A stretch of 64,000 nt of DNA from Gallibacterium genomosp. 3. GTDB taxonomy: Bacteria; Pseudomonadota; Gammaproteobacteria; Enterobacterales; Pasteurellaceae. The notes under the pieces were generated by a model that searched no databases, was not told where the DNA came from, and saw nothing but the letters and a program-made list of their open reading frames with translations. The stretch covers positions 1-64,000 of the forward strand of contig NZ_JTJR01000045.1 of assembly GCF_001678475.1 (NCBI RefSeq). The letters run 5' to 3'. The position numbers and the translations under genes were made by a program. How positions within the stretch are numbered: position 1 is the first letter of the stretch; each line of letters begins with the position of its first letter. This document shows, one piece after another, positions 41,087 through 52,098 of the stretch.

Positions 41087-41935
41087 ATGCAACAAATTAT
41101 TGAGGTAAATACACAAAATTTGGCTGAAGTATTAGATATGGGAAAAACGCAGCCATTAGTTTTTGTGTTTTATGCTGCAACTGATAATGCTTCAAATGGT
41201 TTTGTGAGTACATTAGAACGTTTAACAACCCAATACCCAAATCAATTTATTTTAGCGAAAGTGAATTGTGAAACTGAACAGATGATCGCGGCACAATTCC
41301 GTATCCAAGCATTACCGACCACTTATCTATTCAAAGATGGCGCACCGATAGATGGCTTCCACGGTGTATTGCCTGAACCAGAATTACAACAACGTTTAGC
41401 GGTAATTTTACCGAAAGAAGATGAAATTAAGTTTAATCAAGCGTTAGATTATTTGGCAGTGGATAATTACGAACAGGCGTTACCATTGTTAAAGGAAGCA
41501 TGGGAAGTTTCAGATAAGAAAAATAGTGATGTTGCCTTGCTTTACGCTGAAACCTATATCGCAATGAAAAAAATAGAACCCGCACAAGAAATTCTGAAAC
41601 AAATTCCACTGCAAGATCGTGATAGCCGTTGGCAAGGGTTACAAGCTCAAATCGAACTATTGATTCAGGCAGCGGATACACCAGAGATTCAACAATTACA
41701 GCAAGATTATCAACGTCAACCAACACCAGAAATTGCGATTAAATTAGCCGTACAATTACATCAAGCGAATCGTAATGAAGAAGCGTTAGAGCTATTATTA
41801 GCTATTTTGCGTAAGGATCTTGGTGCAGAAGAGGGAGAAGTAAAACGTCAATATTTAGCTATTTTGGCAGCAATGGGGAATAGCGATCCTTTAACCAATA
41901 AGTATCGCCGTCTGGTATATTCCCTCTTGTATTAA
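41087..41935 (+). CDS. cnoX: Thioredoxin-fold/TPR chaperone CnoX (YbbN)
   Basis: 282 aa. Residues 1-110 are a thioredoxin-like domain (LVFVFYAATDN..., QFRIQALPTTYLFKDG with the cis-proline region), and about 115-282 are TPR-like helices (QALDYLAVDNYEQALPLLKEAW). The usual CxxC is absent: the corresponding segment reads AATDNASNGF, with no cysteine, so redox activity there is unlikely. The family holds proteins in a foldable state and protects them from over-oxidation, handing them to chaperonins. It precedes trxB by 41 bases. Confidence 0.88.
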   Translation: MQQIIEVNTQNLAEVLDMGKTQPLVFVFYAATDNASNGFVSTLERLTTQYPNQFILAKVNCETEQMIAAQFRIQALPTTYLFKDGAPIDGFHGVLPEPELQQRLAVILPKEDEIKFNQALDYLAVDNYEQALPLLKEAWEVSDKKNSDVALLYAETYIAMKKIEPAQEILKQIPLQDRDSRWQGLQAQIELLIQAADTPEIQQLQQDYQRQPTPEIAIKLAVQLHQANRNEEALELLLAILRKDLGAEEGEVKRQYLAILAAMGNSDPLTNKYRRLVYSLLY

Positions 41936-41961
41936 GTGTCGCAACAAAGATCAATTATTAA

Positions 41962-42936
<975 letters not shown>

Positions 42937-42956
42937 CACCTTTTTTTGAATTCATT

Positions 42957-42990
42957 CCCCTCACTATTGAGGGGATTTTATTGTATTTTT
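42957..42990 (+). terminator. Rho-independent terminator between trxB and cydD
   Basis: CCCCTCA-CTAT-TGAGGGG hairpin (42957-42974) followed by ATTTTATTGTATTTTT. Confidence 0.8.
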
Positions 42991-43005
42991 ACAGTATGGC
43001 AGAAT

Positions 43006-44760
43006 ATGGAAAAAGCACGCCAGAAACAGCTTCAAACTTGGCTTAAACAGCAAAGTAAAATTATCAAGAAACCGCTTAAATTAAATCTTCTGTTTGCAAC
43101 TTGTTCAACACTATTATTGGTTGTGCAAACATGGTTATTAGCCTCATTATTAAATGATCTGATTATTGAACAGGTGCCACGTGAACAATTAATTCCTCTT
43201 TTTATTACGTTGCCAATAATTTTTGCCGTAAGAGCCGGATTGTTGTATGCCCGAGAAAAGATCGGCTTTTATAGTGGTCGCGTGTTGCGTCAGCATTTAC
43301 GCCAGCAAATTATGCAAAAATTGCAGCAAGTTGGGCCAGCAACATTGGCTTATCGCCCTGTGGGCAGTTGGGCAACATTAGCCTTAGAGCAAGTAGAAAA
43401 TTTGCATAATTTTTATGCTCGTTATTTACCTCAACAATATTTATCAGGGGTAGCACCGCTGATTTTATTAATTGCGATCTTTCCAATTAACTGGGCAGCA
43501 GGGCTAATCTTATTAATTACTGCGCCTTTAATTCCATTATTTATGGCGTTAGTAGGAATAAAAGCTGCCGAAGCAAATCAACGTAATATTACGACCTTAG
43601 CTCGTTTGAGTGGGCAGTTTTTAGATCGTTTAAGAGGGTTGGAAAACCTACGCATTTTTAATCGTACTAAACAACAAACAGAACAAATAGAGGAACGGAG
43701 TGAAGATTTTCGTGAAACTACGATGGATGTGCTGAAAATTGCCTTCCTTTCTTCTTCTGTATTAGAGTTTTTTACCTCAATTTCAATCGCCTTAACTGCG
43801 GTTTATTTTGGTTTTAGCTATTTGGGACAAATTAATTTTGGTGGATATAGTACAGGTGTCACCCTGTTTTCAGGTTTTTTCTGTTTAATTTTAGCACCAG
43901 AGTTTTATCAACCACTGCGTGACTTAGGTACTTATTATCATGATAAAGCCGCCGCAGTGGGGGCAGCCGACACGATAGAAGCATTTTTGCAACAAGATTT
44001 CTTAATTGCACAGCAAGGTGAGATGAGATTAGACGCGGACGAAATTAGCTTGCAAGCAGAACAGTTGGTTGTGCTTTCACCAACAGGCACAGCATTAACT
44101 CAACCGCTGACGTTTCAAATTAAGGCAGGGGAAAATGTTGCTTTAGTTGGGCAAAGTGGCGCAGGCAAAACCTCACTAATGAATGTGTTATTAGGTTTTT
44201 TACCTTATCAAGGCAGTTTATTAGTGAATGGGGTAGAGTTACGTTCACTTAATTTAACTGCTTGGCGTAATAAACTTGCTTGGGTTGGGCAAAATCCATT
44301 TTTATTACAAGGTACTATTCGAGAAAATCTCCGTTTGGCTAATCGTGAAGCAACAGATCAACAGCTTATCGTCGCATTGCAACAAGCGTATGTTGCAGAA
44401 CTTGCACCATTGTTAGATAAAGAGTTACAAGACGGTGGCTTAGGGGTGTCGGTAGGGCAAGCACAACGTTTGGCAGTGGCGCGGGCTTTATTAAAAACAG
44501 GATCACCATTATTGCTATTAGATGAACCTACCGCCAGTTTAGATGCCCGTTCAGAAAATCAAGTTTTAGCCAGTTTGCAGCAGCTTAGTCAAGGCAAAAC
44601 AACCTTGATGATTACTCACCGTATCGAAGATTTAAAGCAATCTGATCGAATTTTAGTGATGCAATCAGGTAAGATTGTGCAGCAAGGTAGATTCAGTGAA
44701 TTACAGGATCAAGGCTATTTTGCTGAACTATTGGCACAACGTGAAACCGCAGTTAGTTAA
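43006..44760 (+). CDS. cydD: Heterodimeric ABC transporter subunit CydD
   Basis: 584 aa from MEKARQKQLQTWLKQ, the start used by relatives; an earlier in-frame ATG at 42946 lies before the terminator and is unlikely. N-terminal half: six membrane helices (about 20-310). C-terminal ABC domain: Walker A GQSGAGKTS (near 381), signature VSVGQAQRLAVARAL, Walker B LLLLDEPTASLD. CydDC is needed to assemble cytochrome bd and was long described as an exporter of glutathione and cysteine; newer work supports haem transport. cydC follows 10 bases later. Confidence 0.95.
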   Translation: MEKARQKQLQTWLKQQSKIIKKPLKLNLLFATCSTLLLVVQTWLLASLLNDLIIEQVPREQLIPLFITLPIIFAVRAGLLYAREKIGFYSGRVLRQHLRQQIMQKLQQVGPATLAYRPVGSWATLALEQVENLHNFYARYLPQQYLSGVAPLILLIAIFPINWAAGLILLITAPLIPLFMALVGIKAAEANQRNITTLARLSGQFLDRLRGLENLRIFNRTKQQTEQIEERSEDFRETTMDVLKIAFLSSSVLEFFTSISIALTAVYFGFSYLGQINFGGYSTGVTLFSGFFCLILAPEFYQPLRDLGTYYHDKAAAVGAADTIEAFLQQDFLIAQQGEMRLDADEISLQAEQLVVLSPTGTALTQPLTFQIKAGENVALVGQSGAGKTSLMNVLLGFLPYQGSLLVNGVELRSLNLTAWRNKLAWVGQNPFLLQGTIRENLRLANREATDQQLIVALQQAYVAELAPLLDKELQDGGLGVSVGQAQRLAVARALLKTGSPLLLLDEPTASLDARSENQVLASLQQLSQGKTTLMITHRIEDLKQSDRILVMQSGKIVQQGRFSELQDQGYFAELLAQRETAVS

Positions 44761-44770
44761 GGATAATTTA

Positions 44771-46507
44771 ATGCGTTCATTATTTCCGTTTTTTGCAATG
44801 TTTAAACATACGCCATTACGTTTGGCATTAGGGATCATTTTAATGCTAACTGGTTTAGCTGCAAGTATTGGGCTATTAACTTTATCAGGTTGGTTTTTAG
44901 CAGCAGCAGCGATTGCAGGCGTGTCAATTTTATTTAACTTTTTCTATCCATCATCAGGGGTAAGGGGATTAGCTATTGGTCGAACTGTCGCACGTTATTT
45001 TGAAAAAGTAGTGACCCATGATGTCACCTTTGAGATTTTGGCAAAGTTACGTGTTACGGTGTTTACAAAGATTATTCCATTAAGCCCTGCGGTATTAAGC
45101 CGTTATCGCAATAGCGAATTGTTAAATCGTTTAGTGGCGGATGTGGATACCTTAGATACATTGTATTTACGTCTATTTGCCCCATTTGTCAGTGCCGTTG
45201 GGATGATTATTTTTATTGGGATTGGCTTAAGTTTTCTTAACTTGCAGATTGCTTTGTTTGTGGCTGGCAGTTTATTGGTGTTATTACTGGTGATCCCGAC
45301 TGTTTTTTATCGGTTAGGACAACGCTTTGGTGCGGCATTAACCGCAAGTCGTGCGAAATACCGTATTCAATTTATCGAATATATCCAAGCTCAAGCAGAG
45401 CTACTATTATTTAATGCAGGCGAAGCATTGCAACAACGGTTACAACAAACCGAACAGCAATGGTTGCAAAATCAACAACGAGAAGCCCAATTAGCGGGGT
45501 TATCGAGCGCCATATTATTGTTTGCCAATGGGGTGATTGTGGTGATTACCTTGTGGTTAGCCGCTGCAACGCCAATGGGGTCTGGGGATTTTAAATTGGC
45601 ATTAATTGCGTTAGTGACCTTTTCGGCATTAGCCTCATTTGAAATTTTAATGCCAATCGGAGCAGCATTTCTGCATTTAGGGCAGGTCATTGCTTCCGCT
45701 GAACGCGTAACCGATATTATTTCACAACAGCCATTAGTGACATTTAATGGCACATTGAAAACGGTAGCAGCGAATACTCAACCTTTGCTTTCCCTCAAAC
45801 ATCTACATTTTAATTACCCTGACAGAGCAGAAGCAGCTTTAACTGATGTGAGTTTTGCTGTTACTGCAGGGCAAAAAATTGCTATTTTAGGTAAAACAGG
45901 CAGTGGGAAATCCACCTTATTACAGTTATTGATTCGTAACTATATGCCAACGCAAGGGGAAATTTTACTCGCAGGGCAGCCTATTGATCAGTATTGCGAA
46001 GAAAGCTTACGACAACAGATCATTTTATTAACGCAGCGAGTGCATATTTTCAGCGATACATTACGTGAGAATTTGTGTTTAGCAAATCCACAAGCGACGG
46101 ATCAACAGCTTGCTGATTTACTACACCAAGTAGGATTAGGTTATTTGCTTTCCCAAGAACAAGGTTTAGATACGTGGTTAGGTGATGGTGGTCGCACTTT
46201 ATCTGGTGGTGAACAACGGCGCTTAGGTATTGCGCGAGTGTTATTATCGTCTGCTCCGATTATTTTATTAGATGAACCAACCGAAGGGTTAGATCGTGAA
46301 ACAGAACGCCAGGTATTAGCGCTATTATTAGCACATTGCCAACAGAAAACATTAATTATGGTCACGCATCGCTTAACAGGATTAGATCAGTTTGATCAGG
46401 TGATTGTGATGGATAATGCACAAGTGGTTGAGCAAGGTGATTTTACGCAATTATCACAAACAGCGGATTCATTGCTATTTAAATTGGTTAATCGTATTTC
46501 TTATTAA
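44771..46507 (+). CDS. cydC: Heterodimeric ABC transporter subunit CydC
   Basis: 578 aa from MRSLFPFFAMFKHTPLR with an AAGGATAA ribosome site; a longer in-frame reading begins inside cydD and is unlikely. Six membrane helices (about 15-310), then the ABC domain: Walker A GKTGSGKST, LSGGEQRRLGIARVLL signature, Walker B IILLDEPTEGLD. Partner of CydD in an inner-membrane complex required for cytochrome bd oxidase. Confidence 0.95.
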   Translation: MRSLFPFFAMFKHTPLRLALGIILMLTGLAASIGLLTLSGWFLAAAAIAGVSILFNFFYPSSGVRGLAIGRTVARYFEKVVTHDVTFEILAKLRVTVFTKIIPLSPAVLSRYRNSELLNRLVADVDTLDTLYLRLFAPFVSAVGMIIFIGIGLSFLNLQIALFVAGSLLVLLLVIPTVFYRLGQRFGAALTASRAKYRIQFIEYIQAQAELLLFNAGEALQQRLQQTEQQWLQNQQREAQLAGLSSAILLFANGVIVVITLWLAAATPMGSGDFKLALIALVTFSALASFEILMPIGAAFLHLGQVIASAERVTDIISQQPLVTFNGTLKTVAANTQPLLSLKHLHFNYPDRAEAALTDVSFAVTAGQKIAILGKTGSGKSTLLQLLIRNYMPTQGEILLAGQPIDQYCEESLRQQIILLTQRVHIFSDTLRENLCLANPQATDQQLADLLHQVGLGYLLSQEQGLDTWLGDGGRTLSGGEQRRLGIARVLLSSAPIILLDEPTEGLDRETERQVLALLLAHCQQKTLIMVTHRLTGLDQFDQVIVMDNAQVVEQGDFTQLSQTADSLLFKLVNRISY

Positions 46508-46614
46508 TCATCGTGTGGATAGTGAGTTGTTATTAGCTATTTACATTACTTAGGCTGATAAGATAAAGATTTTTATTTATCTTATATTATGTGGGGCTTT
46601 TAATAGGAGGCGGT

Positions 46615-46823
46615 ATGTCTGATTTTATTTGGTCTTATATGGTTATTCCTTTAGCGGTGATTTCCTAGTAACAATAGTTATTGCTTTCTTATCAAAAAAT
46701 AAAGCACATGATGTTTACGAGTGTTCACTATACTTCGGATACATACTGTTTGCCATCGGTATTTTTGTGATCGTATTTTATTGGGGTTCAGGAATTCTAG
46801 AATTTATCGCAGGTTTTTTCTAA
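46615..46823 (+). pseudogene. Small membrane protein gene broken by a frameshift
   Basis: A strong AGGAGG site precedes ATG 46615 (MSDFIWSYMVIPLAVIS, stop at 46666). The hydrophobic continuation (FLVTIVIAFLSKNKAHDVYE, then two further hydrophobic stretches ending EFIAGFF) is in another frame up to 46823, where the only start is TTG 46629. One added base around 46640-46660 would join both parts into a protein of about 69 aa with two membrane helices. It is not a protein I recognise. A sequencing error, a lesion or programmed frameshifting are all possible. Confidence 0.55.
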
Positions 46824-46845
46824 AAAAGTTATTTTTGCATTGAAT

Positions 46846-46878
46846 AAGCCCCACTCAAATAGTGATTTGGTGGGGCTT
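46846..46878. terminator. Bidirectional terminator between small membrane gene and betT
   Basis: Stem AAGCCCCAC / GTGGGGCTT (46846-46854, 46870-46878) extended inward by CAAAT / ATTTG. It lies between converging genes and can serve both. Confidence 0.75.
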
Positions 46879-46887
46879 TAGTCTGTT

Positions 46888-48888
46888 TTATGACAAATCG
46901 TTAAGTAATAAGCTATGTGTGTCATCTAAGGCAAGATTCATATAACGTTCATATTGTTTCAAAATATCAACGATTAATTCATCTTTACTCATATATTGCA
47001 CATCATAACCTTCACGCCCGTCATTAAAGAAAGTAATAGGTTCATAGATTGTATGTTGCTCAATATGTGGTAAACGATCATCTTCAATTAACAGGTTAGA
47101 CAGTGAACGTTTTTCACCTGAAACACCATATAAGAAATTATGGATATTGTCGTTTTTAATCACTAATGCAACACGTAATGGCGCATATTTTTTAATTTGC
47201 ACGCTTAAACCATACCCTTTAAGTTCTGCTTCTAATTCGCTAAATGCAGGCAGTACAATCTTATCAAAGAATGCTTTAATATCCGCACGTTGTGGTTGAG
47301 TCATAATTTTACTTAACCGTTCACGCCATTGTTTACCTGTCCAAACCGAACTACCGTGAGCAAATTTTTTCGAGAAATATTGGCTATCTACCATTAACCC
47401 ACGCCATAGACCAAAACAGAGGAACAACATAATTAAAGTAAACGGTAAGGCAATGATTAAGGTCATTGTCTGTAAGGCAGCTAATCCGCCAGAGCGTAAT
47501 AAGGCGATGGCTAAAGCCGCTAATAAGATCGCCCAGAATGCACTTTGCCATGCTGGTGAATTCTCTTTACCTTGTGAGGCAATATTATTGATAACGTAGA
47601 TACCAGAATCAGCAGAGGTAATAAAGAATAACGCAATAATTAACATTGCCAGTAAAGAGGCAATTGTTGAGCCAGGTAAATGATCAAAAAAAGCAAATAG
47701 TAAAGCTTCAGTATTACTGCTTAATGCAGATAATGAACCTTGTGTTTGTTGATCAATCCAGATCGCAGAATCACCGAAGATCGTCATCCATAAGGCATTA
47801 AAGAGCGATGGCACAAATAACACACCAAGAATAAACTCACGGATCGAACGACCTTTAGAAATTTTCGCAATAAATAAACCAACGAATGGTGCCCATGAAA
47901 CCCACCAAGCCCAGTAAAGTACAGTCCAACCATTAAACCAATCTTGTTTATCTGGTTGATTAGCAAAGGTACGGAAACTTAATTCGATAAAATTACTGAG
48001 ATAATTCCCAATATTTTCAGAGAAATTACTAAATAAATAGATGGTTGGGCCAGCAACTAAGACAAAAATCATCAAGAAGATAGCCATACCTAAATTGATT
48101 TCACTTAAACGGCGAACCCCTTTTGCTACCCCAGTAATGGCAGAAATAGCAGCTAACGTCATCACGATAACAATGATGATTGAAAGGGTGGTGATACTAC
48201 GATCACTCATCCAGCCAATGGCGTGTAATCCTGCATCTAACTGCATGGCACCATAACCTAAGGTGGTGGTTACCCCGAAAACTGTACTGCAAAGTGCCAC
48301 AATATCAATAACATGACCCCAGAAACCAGATACACGATGTTTTAAAATCGGGTAAAAACCAGATCGGATGGTAAGTGGCAATTTATAACGGAAACTGAAA
48401 TAAGCAAGAGTTAGTCCGATGACAGCATAGATTGCCCAAGCATGGATACCCCAATGGAAAAAGGAGAGAAGTAAGGCATTTTCAACTTTTTCCGTTTGAG
48501 TAGCGTTTTCTGCAAGCGGTGCAACATAATGTGAAATCGGCTCTGCAACACCAAAATACATCAAACCAATTCCCATACCTGCGGCAAATAACATTGCCAT
48601 CCATGACATAAACGGGTATTCAGGTTCTTCATTTTCAGTTCCTAATTTAATGTCCCCTAAACTACTCGCACAAAGTAATAGTAAGAAGATAATAAAAATA
48701 GAAACAGCAATCACATAAAACCAACTGAAATTGGTGAAAATGTTGCTTTTAATGCTATCTAACAAAGTTTCTGTGGTTTGTGGGGCGAAAATACCTAATC
48801 CCGTTACACCAAGAATAAATAATAGACTTGGCACAAAAATAGGTGCCTTAAACGTACTCGTCGTTTTGCAATAACGTAGCAAATTCAA
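46888..48888 (-). CDS. betT: BCCT-family choline/betaine transporter
   Basis: 666 aa, twelve hydrophobic segments (residues about 15-510) and a long hydrophilic C-terminal domain (about 510-666) that in E. coli BetT (677 aa) senses osmotic stress. The BCCT signature is visible: WTVLYWAWWVSWAPFVGLFIA, and GMGIGLMYFGVAEPISHY. It imports choline or glycine betaine with protons or sodium. The exact substrate is uncertain; no bet oxidation genes are adjacent, so it may supply choline for surface decoration or betaine for osmoprotection. ATG preceded by GGAG. Confidence 0.88.
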   Translation of the reverse strand: MNLLRYCKTTSTFKAPIFVPSLLFILGVTGLGIFAPQTTETLLDSIKSNIFTNFSWFYVIAVSIFIIFLLLLCASSLGDIKLGTENEEPEYPFMSWMAMLFAAGMGIGLMYFGVAEPISHYVAPLAENATQTEKVENALLLSFFHWGIHAWAIYAVIGLTLAYFSFRYKLPLTIRSGFYPILKHRVSGFWGHVIDIVALCSTVFGVTTTLGYGAMQLDAGLHAIGWMSDRSITTLSIIIVIVMTLAAISAITGVAKGVRRLSEINLGMAIFLMIFVLVAGPTIYLFSNFSENIGNYLSNFIELSFRTFANQPDKQDWFNGWTVLYWAWWVSWAPFVGLFIAKISKGRSIREFILGVLFVPSLFNALWMTIFGDSAIWIDQQTQGSLSALSSNTEALLFAFFDHLPGSTIASLLAMLIIALFFITSADSGIYVINNIASQGKENSPAWQSAFWAILLAALAIALLRSGGLAALQTMTLIIALPFTLIMLFLCFGLWRGLMVDSQYFSKKFAHGSSVWTGKQWRERLSKIMTQPQRADIKAFFDKIVLPAFSELEAELKGYGLSVQIKKYAPLRVALVIKNDNIHNFLYGVSGEKRSLSNLLIEDDRLPHIEQHTIYEPITFFNDGREGYDVQYMSKDELIVDILKQYERYMNLALDDTHSLLLNDLS

Positions 48889-49050
48889 AATGATATCTCC
48901 TATAAATTTATTTTTTATGATGAACGAAACATAGTGTCATCATTGATGGTGAAAAGCATTAGGACAACGCCTTACACGAGAGGAAGATAGGACAAAGAAT
49001 GAACTATCTAAATGCGAAAGGGAAAGTAGTATTCCCGATAAAGTGTCAAA

Positions 49051-49100
49051 AAACTGCAAAATAGTAACAGATTATATTTTAAAGTACAAATTTGCAGTTT
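49051..49100 (-). terminator. Weak terminator-like inverted repeat after rnhA
   Basis: 10-bp arms AAACTGCAAA (49051-49060) and TTTGCAGTTT (49091-49100) with a 30-base loop, 40 bases beyond the rnhA stop; on the minus strand the distal arm runs into TTTTTT. The loop is long, so confidence is low. Confidence 0.35.
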
Positions 49101-49140
49101 TTAATACTGTATTAATCGCTAACTTAGCATTTTTATCTAG

Positions 49141-49608
49141 TTACTTTTCAGGTTGATAACCAATGTCTGGTTGTGAAGGGTGAGATGCGGCTTCTCTGGC
49201 TAAGGTATCACATAGCTCATTTTCTGGGTGTCCTGCATGGCCTTTTACCCAATGCCAAGTGATATGATGTCGCTGAATAGCTTGATCTAAAGCTATCCAA
49301 AGATCTTGATTTTTGACTGCTTTTTTCTGGCTAGTCCGCCATTGATTACGTTTCCATAGCATAATCCATTCAGTAATGCCTTTACGCAGATATTGGCTAT
49401 CGCTGTATAGTGTTACTTCACAAGGTTCTTTTAAGGTATTTAATGCGGTAATCGCGGCTAATAGTTCCATTCGATTATTGGTGGTTAAATGATAACCAGC
49501 AGAGAGTTGTTTTTGGTGTTGTTTATAGCGTAATACGATGCCAATACCACCCGCTCCCGGATTACCCAGACAAGAACCATCAGTAAAGATCTCAACTTTT
49601 TTTCGCAT
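49141..49608 (-). CDS. rnhA: Ribonuclease HI
   Basis: 155 aa from [11 protein letters not shown], the same length as E. coli RNase HI; a TTG start at 49626 would add six residues. Catalytic acidic residues are visible in [33 protein letters not shown] and [11 protein letters not shown], with the histidine loop in [10 protein letters not shown]. It degrades RNA in RNA-DNA hybrids. Divergent from dnaQ, as in E. coli. Confidence 0.96.
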   Translation of the reverse strand: MRKKVEIFTDGSCLGNPGAGGIGIVLRYKQHQKQLSAGYHLTTNNRMELLAAITALNTLKEPCEVTLYSDSQYLRKGITEWIMLWKRNQWRTSQKKAVKNQDLWIALDQAIQRHHITWHWVKGHAGHPENELCDTLAREAASHPSQPDIGYQPEK

Positions 49609-49689
49609 GACAGGATTTGTATTCAAGATTTGTATTGTTAAAATGGCGTTTAATTATAGAGAGTTAATTCACAAAAGAAAAACAAAGAT

Positions 49690-50451
49690 ATGCAAATTGA
49701 TCAAAATAGAATTGTGGTACTGGATACAGAAACCACAGGGATGAGCGGTGGCAGTGAACCACAAATAGGGCATCGTATTATTGAAATTGGTGCAGTAGAG
49801 CTGATGAATAGACGGCATACAGGGCGTAATTTCCATGTCTATTTACAACCAGATCGTGAAGTTGATGCTGCAGCGATTGAAGTGCATGGAATTACTAATG
49901 AATTTTTAGCAGATAAACCACGTTTTGCTGATGTATTTGAGGAATTTGTCGAGTTTATTAAAGGTTCTGAATTAGTAATTCATAATGCTCCCTTCGATGT
50001 GGCGTTTATCAATCAAGAGTTCTCTTTCCTAAAACAGACGTTACAAACTGATGATATTTGCCAAGTGACAGACTCGTTAAAATTGGCTCGTCAGCTTTAT
50101 CCAGGGAAGAAAAATTCGTTAGATACACTTTGTGGACGCTTAGGAATTGATAATAGTAAGCGGACTTTGCACGGAGCTTTGCTGGATGCGGAAATTTTAG
50201 CGGATGTGTATTTAGCGATGACTGGTGGACAAGGCAGTTTAATGCTAGATGCAGAAACGTTACCAATGATGACCGGAAGTGCGGCACAAGGTGAAGAACA
50301 AGGTGAGATTAAACGGCATAATTTGGCTATCTTAAAACCTACAGAAGAGGAGTTAGCCGCCCATCAAAAATATATTGAGTTGATCAATAAAAAAAGTGGC
50401 AATCAATGCTTGTGGGAAAAGTTACTCGCAGAAACATCATCAACCCAATAG
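49690..50451 (+). CDS. dnaQ: DNA polymerase III epsilon subunit (proofreading exonuclease)
   Basis: 253 aa. The DEDDh motifs are present: VVLDTETTGM (D and E), IHNAPFDVAFINQEF, and HGALLDAEILADVYLAMTGG (H and D). A beta-clamp-binding motif-like segment QGSLML follows, and the C-terminal part binds the alpha subunit. It edits replication errors. The start ATG follows AAAACAAAGAT without a strong ribosome site. Divergent to rnhA. Confidence 0.97.
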   Translation: MQIDQNRIVVLDTETTGMSGGSEPQIGHRIIEIGAVELMNRRHTGRNFHVYLQPDREVDAAAIEVHGITNEFLADKPRFADVFEEFVEFIKGSELVIHNAPFDVAFINQEFSFLKQTLQTDDICQVTDSLKLARQLYPGKKNSLDTLCGRLGIDNSKRTLHGALLDAEILADVYLAMTGGQGSLMLDAETLPMMTGSAAQGEEQGEIKRHNLAILKPTEEELAAHQKYIELINKKSGNQCLWEKLLAETSSTQ

Positions 50452-50460
50452 TAACCTTGA

Positions 50461-50490
50461 TTAGCCACTTGCATTCTTAGCAGTGGCTGA
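50461..50490 (+). terminator. Weak hairpin after dnaQ
   Basis: 8-bp stem TTAGCCAC / GTGGCTGA with one wobble and a 14-base loop, 10 bases after the dnaQ stop; no clear T-run. Confidence 0.35.
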
Positions 50491-50573
50491 TTAAAATTCA
50501 TCCCCCAATATTTATACCTTAAATTTATGCCTTAAGTGGCATAACCTGACCTGTGATCAGACAAGAGAAAAAT

Positions 50574-51959
50574 ATGACAACTGAAATTCAGACAAAACCT
50601 GAGCTGCTTTCGCCTGCTGGCTCACTAAAAAATATGCGTTATGCTTTTGCTTATGGTGCAGACGCAGTATATGCAGGCCAACCTCGTTATAGTTTACGTG
50701 TGCGTAATAATGAATTTAATCACGCTAATTTGAAAATTGGGATTGATGAAGCACACGCATTAGGCAAAAAATTCTATGTTGTGGTCAATATTGCACCGCA
50801 CAATTCTAAATTAAAAACCTTCATTAAAGATCTCACGCCAGTAGTAGAAATGGGGCCAGATGCGTTAATTATGTCTGATCCTGGTTTAATTATGTTGGTA
50901 CGTGAACATTTCCCAGAAATGCCGATCCATCTTTCTGTACAAGCCAATGCGGTGAACTGGGCGAGTGTTAAGTTCTGGCATCAAATGGGTTTAACCCGAG
51001 TCATCTTATCGCGTGAATTATCACTAGAAGAGATTGCTGAAATTCGCCGTCAAGTACCAGATATTGAAATTGAAGTATTTGTACATGGTGCATTATGTAT
51101 GGCGTATTCAGGTCGCTGCTTATTGTCAGGTTATATTAATAAACGTGATCCAAACCAAGGAACGTGTACCAATGCTTGTCGCTGGGAATATCAAGTGAAA
51201 GAGGGGCAAGAAGACGAATTAGGTAATATTGTTGATCCGAATGACATCATTCCAATTAAAAATGTTGCACCAACGTTGGGTGAAGGAACAACAACAGATA
51301 AAGTCTTTTTATTAACCGAGAGCCAACGCCCAGATGAACAGATGCAAGCATTTGAAGATGAACATGGTACTTATATCATGAATTCAAAGGATTTGCGTGC
51401 AGTACAACACGTAGAAACATTAGCCAATATGGGTGTTCATTCACTGAAAATCGAAGGCAGAACGAAATCTTTCTATTACTGTGCTAGAACTGCACAAGTT
51501 TATCGTAAGGCGATTGATGATGCTGCAGCTGGTAAGCCATTTGATGAGAGTTTATTAACCACATTGGAATCTCTGGCACATCGCGGTTATACCGAAGGTT
51601 TTTTGCGCCGTCATACACATGATGAGTACCAAAATTATGATTACGGTTATTCCATTTCAGTACGTCAGCAATTTGTCGGTGAATTTACGGGTATACGTAA
51701 AAATGGGATGGCAGAAATTGCAGTAAAAAATAAATTCTTATTGGGTGATGAAGTCGAAATGATGACACCAAATGGTAACATTATTTTTACAATTAACCAG
51801 ATGTTTAATCGCAAAGGGGAAGCTGTTGAAGCGGCTTTAGGTGATGGACACTTTGTATTTGTGCCTGTTCCTGAGGACGTACAGTTAGATTATGCCTTAT
51901 TAATGCGTAATTTAGTTGATGCTGATACCAGAAATCCGCATGGCGAGAAAAAAAGTTAG
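50574..51959 (+). CDS. trhP: tRNA uridine-34 hydroxylase TrhP (YegQ, U32 family)
   Basis: 461 aa from MTTEIQTK with a purine-rich AAGAGAAAA site; seven residues longer from 50553. Peptidase U32 fold: ELLSPAGSLKNMRYAFAYGADAVYAG, MAYSGRCLLSGY, the Cys-containing RDPNQGTCTNACRW (iron-sulfur ligands) and SLKIEGRTKSFYY. TrhP hydroxylates U34 in a prephenate-dependent pathway to cmo5U/mo5U in tRNA; CmoA (25381) makes the carboxy-SAM used next. A terminator follows at 52099. Confidence 0.92.
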   Translation: MTTEIQTKPELLSPAGSLKNMRYAFAYGADAVYAGQPRYSLRVRNNEFNHANLKIGIDEAHALGKKFYVVVNIAPHNSKLKTFIKDLTPVVEMGPDALIMSDPGLIMLVREHFPEMPIHLSVQANAVNWASVKFWHQMGLTRVILSRELSLEEIAEIRRQVPDIEIEVFVHGALCMAYSGRCLLSGYINKRDPNQGTCTNACRWEYQVKEGQEDELGNIVDPNDIIPIKNVAPTLGEGTTTDKVFLLTESQRPDEQMQAFEDEHGTYIMNSKDLRAVQHVETLANMGVHSLKIEGRTKSFYYCARTAQVYRKAIDDAAAGKPFDESLLTTLESLAHRGYTEGFLRRHTHDEYQNYDYGYSISVRQQFVGEFTGIRKNGMAEIAVKNKFLLGDEVEMMTPNGNIIFTINQMFNRKGEAVEAALGDGHFVFVPVPEDVQLDYALLMRNLVDADTRNPHGEKKS

Positions 51960-52098
51960 GGTAGGATAAATTAACTAAAATCCTCAAATGAGAAAATAAG
52001 GTTAAAAACGTTAAAAAAATATTAAAAATGTTATTGCATTATGAAATTTTGATCATTATAATGCAACCCGTACCCTAAAATATGACTCCAAATGTTTG

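Noticed and set aside
46558-46585. Inverted repeat ATAAGATAAA / TTTATCTTAT after cydC
   Set aside because: AT-rich stem without a T-tract; not good enough to call as a terminator.
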